Both the position numbers and the translations under genes were made by a program. Below are positions 13,258-15,951 of a stretch of 15,951 nucleotides of DNA, in pieces (position 1 is the stretch's first letter; the number at the start of each line of letters is the position of its first letter). Below the pieces are notes generated by a model, which was given only the letters and a program-made list of their open reading frames with translations, ran no database searches and was not told the DNA's origin. Source of the stretch: JBGPBY01 sp041481485 (GTDB taxonomy: Bacteria; Acidobacteriota; Terriglobia; 20CM-2-55-15). The stretch covers positions 1 to 15,951 of the forward strand of contig JBGPBY010000122.1 of assembly GCA_041481485.1 (NCBI GenBank). Reading direction: 5' to 3'.

Positions 13258-14658
13258 ATGAGTTATCAAAGTTTGGAAGATTTATTAAAAAGTGCCGGAA
13301 ATCCGGCGGAAATGTTGCGAAATTCGCGGATCGGAGCCTATGTTTATCCGGTTGTTCCTTCGGAATACACCAACTGGCGCGATGAACAGCGCGCCTGGCG
13401 CGATTCCTGCGTGCTCTTCGATCAGTCTCACCACATGGTGGATCTGGGAATCGAGGGTCCCGATGCGTTAAAACTGATATCCCATCTCGGCATCAACAGC
13501 TTTGCCAACTTTCCTGTGGACCGCGCCAAACAGCTGGTTCCCTGCAACTACGACGGTTATGTGATTGGCGATGGAATCCTGTTCCATCTTGCAGAAAACA
13601 ATTACCTGTTTGTCGGCCGCGCCCCCACGGCCAACTGGATTCAGTTCCACGGTGAGACCGGCGGATACAAGGTCAACATCGATAAGGACGATCGGTCGCC
13701 TTCCCGCCCGCAAGGCAAACCCGTTATTCGGAAAAGATATCGTTATCAGATTCAGGGACCCAATGCCTGGAAGCTCATCGAAAAACTGAACGGCGCTCCG
13801 GTCCCCGAGCTTAAGTTTTTCTGGATGTCTACCATGAACATTGCCGGACGCAAGGTACGCACGCTGCGCCACGGCATGGCCGGAGCGCCCGGTCTGGAAA
13901 TCTGGGGCCCCTACGAGGAAGGCGAAGAGATTCGTAATGCGATCGTGGAGGCGGGCAAGGAATTCGGACTGACGCAGGTGGGATCCCGGGCATACGCAAC
14001 CAATACTCTCGAATCGGGATGGATTCCGTCGCCGCTGCCGGCAGTGTATACCGGCGAGAAGATGAAGTCTTACCGGCAATGGCTGACGACCGCCAGCTAT
14101 GAGGCGTCCGGTTCAATGGGAGGCAGCCTCTATTCCAACAACATCGAAGACTATTACACCACGCCCTATGAGTTGGGCTATGGACCCTTCGTCAAATTCG
14201 ACCACGACTTCATCGGACGGGAAGCGCTTGAAAAGATGGCCAACAAACCCCATCGCAAAAAAGTGACTTTCGCATGGAATTCCACCGATGTATCGAAGGT
14301 ATTCAGTTCGATGCTTGAACCCGGCAAAGACCACTACAAGTACATCGATCTGCCGCTCTCGAATTACACATCGGCTTCGTATGACCGCGTCATGAAGGGC
14401 TCGAAGATTGCGGGAATTTCGATGTTCTCCGGGTACAGCTACAATGAGCGCTCGATGCTGTCGCTGGGCATGGTGGATCCGGACGTTCAGATCGGCGATG
14501 AGCTCACGCTGATCTGGGGTGAGGAAGGCGGCGGCTCCGGGAAGACCACCGTGGAACGTCATAAGCAGCTTGAAATTCGCGTGATTGTCAGTTCGGTGCC
14601 CTACTCCAGAGTTGCACGCGAATCCTACGCTGAAGGCTGGCGCACAAGCCACACGTAA
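13258..14658 (+). CDS. ligM: LigM-like tetrahydrofolate-dependent aryl O-demethylase (GcvT fold)
   Basis: LigM-type enzymes move the methyl of vanillate or 3-O-methylgallate to tetrahydrofolate, giving the catechol and 5-methyl-tetrahydrofolate. From ATG at 13258 (MSYQSLEDLL) the protein has 466 residues, close to about 470 for LigM of Sphingobium SYK-6. Similarity appears strong and end to end as I recall that protein: EMLRNSRIGAYVYPVV, VLFDQSHHMVDL, VGRAPTANW, RTLRHGMAGAPGLEIWGPY, VGSRAYATNTLESGWIPSP, SYEASGSMGGS and PYELGYGPFVKFDHDFIGR. Residues equivalent to the LigM active site are present: Tyr28, His59, Arg121, Gln164, Tyr246 (the catalytic tyrosine) and Trp255. A GTG at 13249, with AGGA 7 bases before, could instead start it three codons earlier. 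Cytoplasmic. A MetF-like gene follows, as in SYK-6. A gap of 269 bases holding a palindrome separates them. Substrate by homology only; syringate (DesA-type) is the main alternative. Confidence 0.88.
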   Translation: MSYQSLEDLLKSAGNPAEMLRNSRIGAYVYPVVPSEYTNWRDEQRAWRDSCVLFDQSHHMVDLGIEGPDALKLISHLGINSFANFPVDRAKQLVPCNYDGYVIGDGILFHLAENNYLFVGRAPTANWIQFHGETGGYKVNIDKDDRSPSRPQGKPVIRKRYRYQIQGPNAWKLIEKLNGAPVPELKFFWMSTMNIAGRKVRTLRHGMAGAPGLEIWGPYEEGEEIRNAIVEAGKEFGLTQVGSRAYATNTLESGWIPSPLPAVYTGEKMKSYRQWLTTASYEASGSMGGSLYSNNIEDYYTTPYELGYGPFVKFDHDFIGREALEKMANKPHRKKVTFAWNSTDVSKVFSSMLEPGKDHYKYIDLPLSNYTSASYDRVMKGSKIAGISMFSGYSYNERSMLSLGMVDPDVQIGDELTLIWGEEGGGSGKTTVERHKQLEIRVIVSSVPYSRVARESYAEGWRTSHT

Positions 14659-14669
14659 TTCGCACTTAC

Positions 14670-14877
14670 TGTAGGCGCGGTCTATGACCGCGCAATATTC
14701 ATAAACCAGAGATTGTGCGCGGTCGGAAGATGTGAAGAAATAATCAATATTCAATTCTCAATAGTCATCGGCGGTGGCGCTTCGCGCAATCATCTCTTAA
14801 AGATGCCGCGCGATAGCGCATCCACAATTGAGAATTGAATATTGATTATTTCTTCACATCTTCCGGCCGCGCCTGCA
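14670..14877. repeat. Nested palindromic repeat element D with a perfect 39-bp inverted repeat
   Basis: The core is a perfect 39-base inverted repeat, 14724-14762 with 14827-14865, AT-rich in the middle (AATAATCAATATTCAATTC) and separated by 64 bases. Outside it, on the left, GCGCGGTC-TAT-GACCGCGC (14675-14693) forms an 8-bp hairpin within TGTAGGCGCGG, and GCGCGGTC recurs at 14717-14724 right at the core edge. The right flank GGCCGCGCCTGC mirrors the left start. This looks like one palindromic element set inside a REP-like sequence. It occupies most of the gap between the ligM-like and metF-like genes and may weaken or end readthrough. Confidence 0.9.
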
Positions 14878-14927
14878 ATCGCTTTGTTCGAACGGATTCG
14901 CAATCGCAATCTATCTTCAGTCAAATT

Positions 14928-15815
14928 ATGGAAAAACGTCAGATCCAGGACTTCGCCAAATCCTATTCCATCGAAACCACCGTTAAGGAAGCCAGGCGTG
15001 TCGAACGCTTCCCCGACGTCGTTCCGAAGGGAACATCCATTTACATCGCGCACGTTCCAGGCACCGATCTTCAGGAAACCGTCGACCTCGCCAAACGACT
15101 GCGGCAGGAAGGCGTGGAGCCGGTGCCGCATGTGGTGGCCCGCCGCATTGAGACCATGGAAAAACTGGACAAGTTTCTGTCGCAGCTATCGGGCGAGGCA
15201 GGAGTTGCGCAGGTTCTGGTGGTCGCCGGCGATATCCCGTCTCCAGTGGGAACAATCTCGAGTGCGCTGCAGATTCTCGAATCCGGACTTTTGGAAAAGC
15301 ATGGAATTCGACGCCTTGGCGTTGCGGCTCATCCCGAAGGTCACCGTGAGGTCAACGACCCGACACTGCGCGACGCATTGCGAAGAAAAAATGATTACGC
15401 GCAAAAGACCGGCGCTCATGTTTATCTGGTCACGCAATTCACTTTCTCCGCCGATCCGGTAATTGCATGGGAAGCGAAAACACCAGAGATCGGCGCCCTT
15501 CAATATATGGTGGGACTGCCCGGTCTGGCCTCTCCCGCATCTCTTCTGAAGTTCGCGCTGGATTGCGGCGTCGGCGCTTCATTGGAAGCATTTTCGAAAC
15601 GGGCCGCCAGTCTGACCAAGCTCCTGACCGTTGCGACTCCGGATGATATTCTTCTCGGGCTTGTCCGCCATAAGTCGCAAAACCCGCAATCGCATCTGGC
15701 GGGAATCCACTTCTTTCCTTTCGGTGGCTTCAAAAAGACTGCGGCATGGATCAACAAGGTGGTTGCCGGACAGTTCGATCTCAACTCTGACGGCGCTGGC
15801 CTGACGGTTTACTGA
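14928..15815 (+). CDS. metF: Methylenetetrahydrofolate reductase-like protein, LigM partner
   Basis: MTHFR enzymes interconvert 5-methyl- and 5,10-methylene-tetrahydrofolate with FAD. Next to a LigM-like demethylase the useful direction is oxidation of the 5-methyl form, recycling the folate. From ATG at 14928 (MEKRQIQDFAKSYSIETTV) the protein has 295 residues, normal for the bacterial catalytic domain. I chose this start because the 31 codons that would extend it to 14835 read through the palindromic repeat. Motifs are YSIETT (13-18, Glu16 in the place of the catalytic glutamate), SIYIAHVPG (37-45), PVPHVVARRI (66-75), VLVVAGDIPSPVG (97-109), GVAAHPEGHREV (131-142) and YLVTQFTFSADPV (166-178). 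The overall barrel pattern fits MetF, but it is divergent from E. coli MetF. A methionine-biosynthetic role is possible. No strong binding site precedes the ATG. Confidence 0.85.
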   Translation: MEKRQIQDFAKSYSIETTVKEARRVERFPDVVPKGTSIYIAHVPGTDLQETVDLAKRLRQEGVEPVPHVVARRIETMEKLDKFLSQLSGEAGVAQVLVVAGDIPSPVGTISSALQILESGLLEKHGIRRLGVAAHPEGHREVNDPTLRDALRRKNDYAQKTGAHVYLVTQFTFSADPVIAWEAKTPEIGALQYMVGLPGLASPASLLKFALDCGVGASLEAFSKRAASLTKLLTVATPDDILLGLVRHKSQNPQSHLAGIHFFPFGGFKKTAAWINKVVAGQFDLNSDGAGLTVY

Positions 15816-15833
15816 GCGGGTTCAGAGGTCTGG

Positions 15834-15951
15834 TGAGGTGGTCCCCAAAATTCGGACCAGTGAATAAGGTGTAAAATCGCGAGCTTCGAAACGGAGCATC
15901 ATGAAATCGAAGCAGCGGCGGAATTTCAGCGCGGACATGAAGGCACGAATC
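15834..15951 (+). mobile_element. Left end of an IS3-type insertion sequence, truncated by the window
   Basis: From 15834, TGAGGTGGTCCCCAAAATTC and the following CGGACCAG look like an IS3-family terminal inverted repeat: a TG start, then a CCCCAAAAxTCGGACC pattern I recall from that family. About 67 bases later the orfA-like frame begins. It starts only 19 bases after the metF stop. The right end and any target-site duplication lie outside the window, so the exact boundary is an inference. Confidence 0.65.
15901..15951 (+). CDS. IS3-type transposase OrfA, N-terminal fragment cut by window edge
   Basis: Seventeen codons are visible, reading MKSKQRRNFSADMKARI, open to the window end. The K/R-rich start followed by RR-FSA-x-K-A-x-I is the usual beginning of the helix-turn-helix OrfA (IS911/IS407-like) that binds the IS ends. 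An ACGGAG binding site lies 4 bases before the ATG. In this family OrfA is normally followed by OrfB, the DDE integrase, through a -1 frameshift, but that part is not in view. Confidence 0.7.
   Translation, partial: MKSKQRRNFSADMKARI

Noticed and set aside
13468..14079. A 203-codon minus-strand open frame inside the ligM-like gene
   Set aside because: The plus strand matches LigM end to end; the antisense frame has no domain or start signal.
4624..14877. Possible CRISPR array, because of repeated palindromes
   Set aside because: The repeats are kilobases apart, of different kinds and in mixed orientation, with no regular spacers and no cas genes.
1..15951. Transfer or ribosomal RNA genes and riboswitches
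   Set aside because: No cloverleaf with a CCA-proximal GTTCRANNC box, no rRNA core sequence and no known riboswitch core was recognised in the gaps. A covariance-model scan would be needed to exclude small RNAs fully.

Overview
The window looks like chromosomal DNA of a soil-type Gram-negative bacterium, most likely an Acidobacteriota member. The reasons are a lipid A gene (lpxD), a set of exported families (DUF6152-like, DUF6644-like and Gly/Arg-rich proteins) that I associate with Acidobacteriota, a PdxJ of the 'VNLNK...HPRPDERHI' type, and many intergenic palindromic repeats. The phylum call is an inference from protein style, not from a marker gene.

Layout: (1) Positions 1-4222, minus strand: five head-to-tail genes whose products all appear exported or membrane-bound. 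In transcription order they are a secreted protein with a low-complexity tail, a secreted metallo-beta-lactamase-fold protein whose Zn1 ligands are all replaced, a small DUF6152-like protein with a His-His mature N-terminus, a secreted Gly/Arg-rich protein, and a DUF6644-like membrane protein cut by the window edge. This is the least understood part of the window. (2) 4354-4611, plus: a small coiled-coil protein. (3) 4809-6512, minus: an alpha/beta hydrolase downstream of pdxJ. (4) 6879-7673, minus: a GT2 polyprenyl-phosphate-sugar synthase type glycosyltransferase, divergent from hemE with only 11 bases between start codons. (5) 7685-12951, plus: a tightly coupled operon hemE-hemH-hemY-lpxD-fbp in which every junction is a 4-base stop/start overlap. 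It joins late heme synthesis, lipid A acylation and gluconeogenesis. (6) 13258-15815, plus: a LigM-like tetrahydrofolate-dependent aryl O-demethylase followed by a MetF-like reductase. Together they could strip methyl groups from lignin-type methoxyaromatics and feed them into one-carbon metabolism. (7) 15834-15951: the left end of an IS3-type insertion sequence with the first 17 codons of its orfA.

Four gaps between genes carry large nested palindromes (4624-4760, 6579-6788, 12983-13133, 14670-14877). The first and third are the same element in opposite orientation, sharing a 53-base exact inverted match. The fourth contains a perfect 39-bp inverted repeat, and its sequence extends the metF reading frame upstream of the likely true start. 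They look like REP/MITE-type non-autonomous repeats. No RNA genes or CRISPR arrays were seen.
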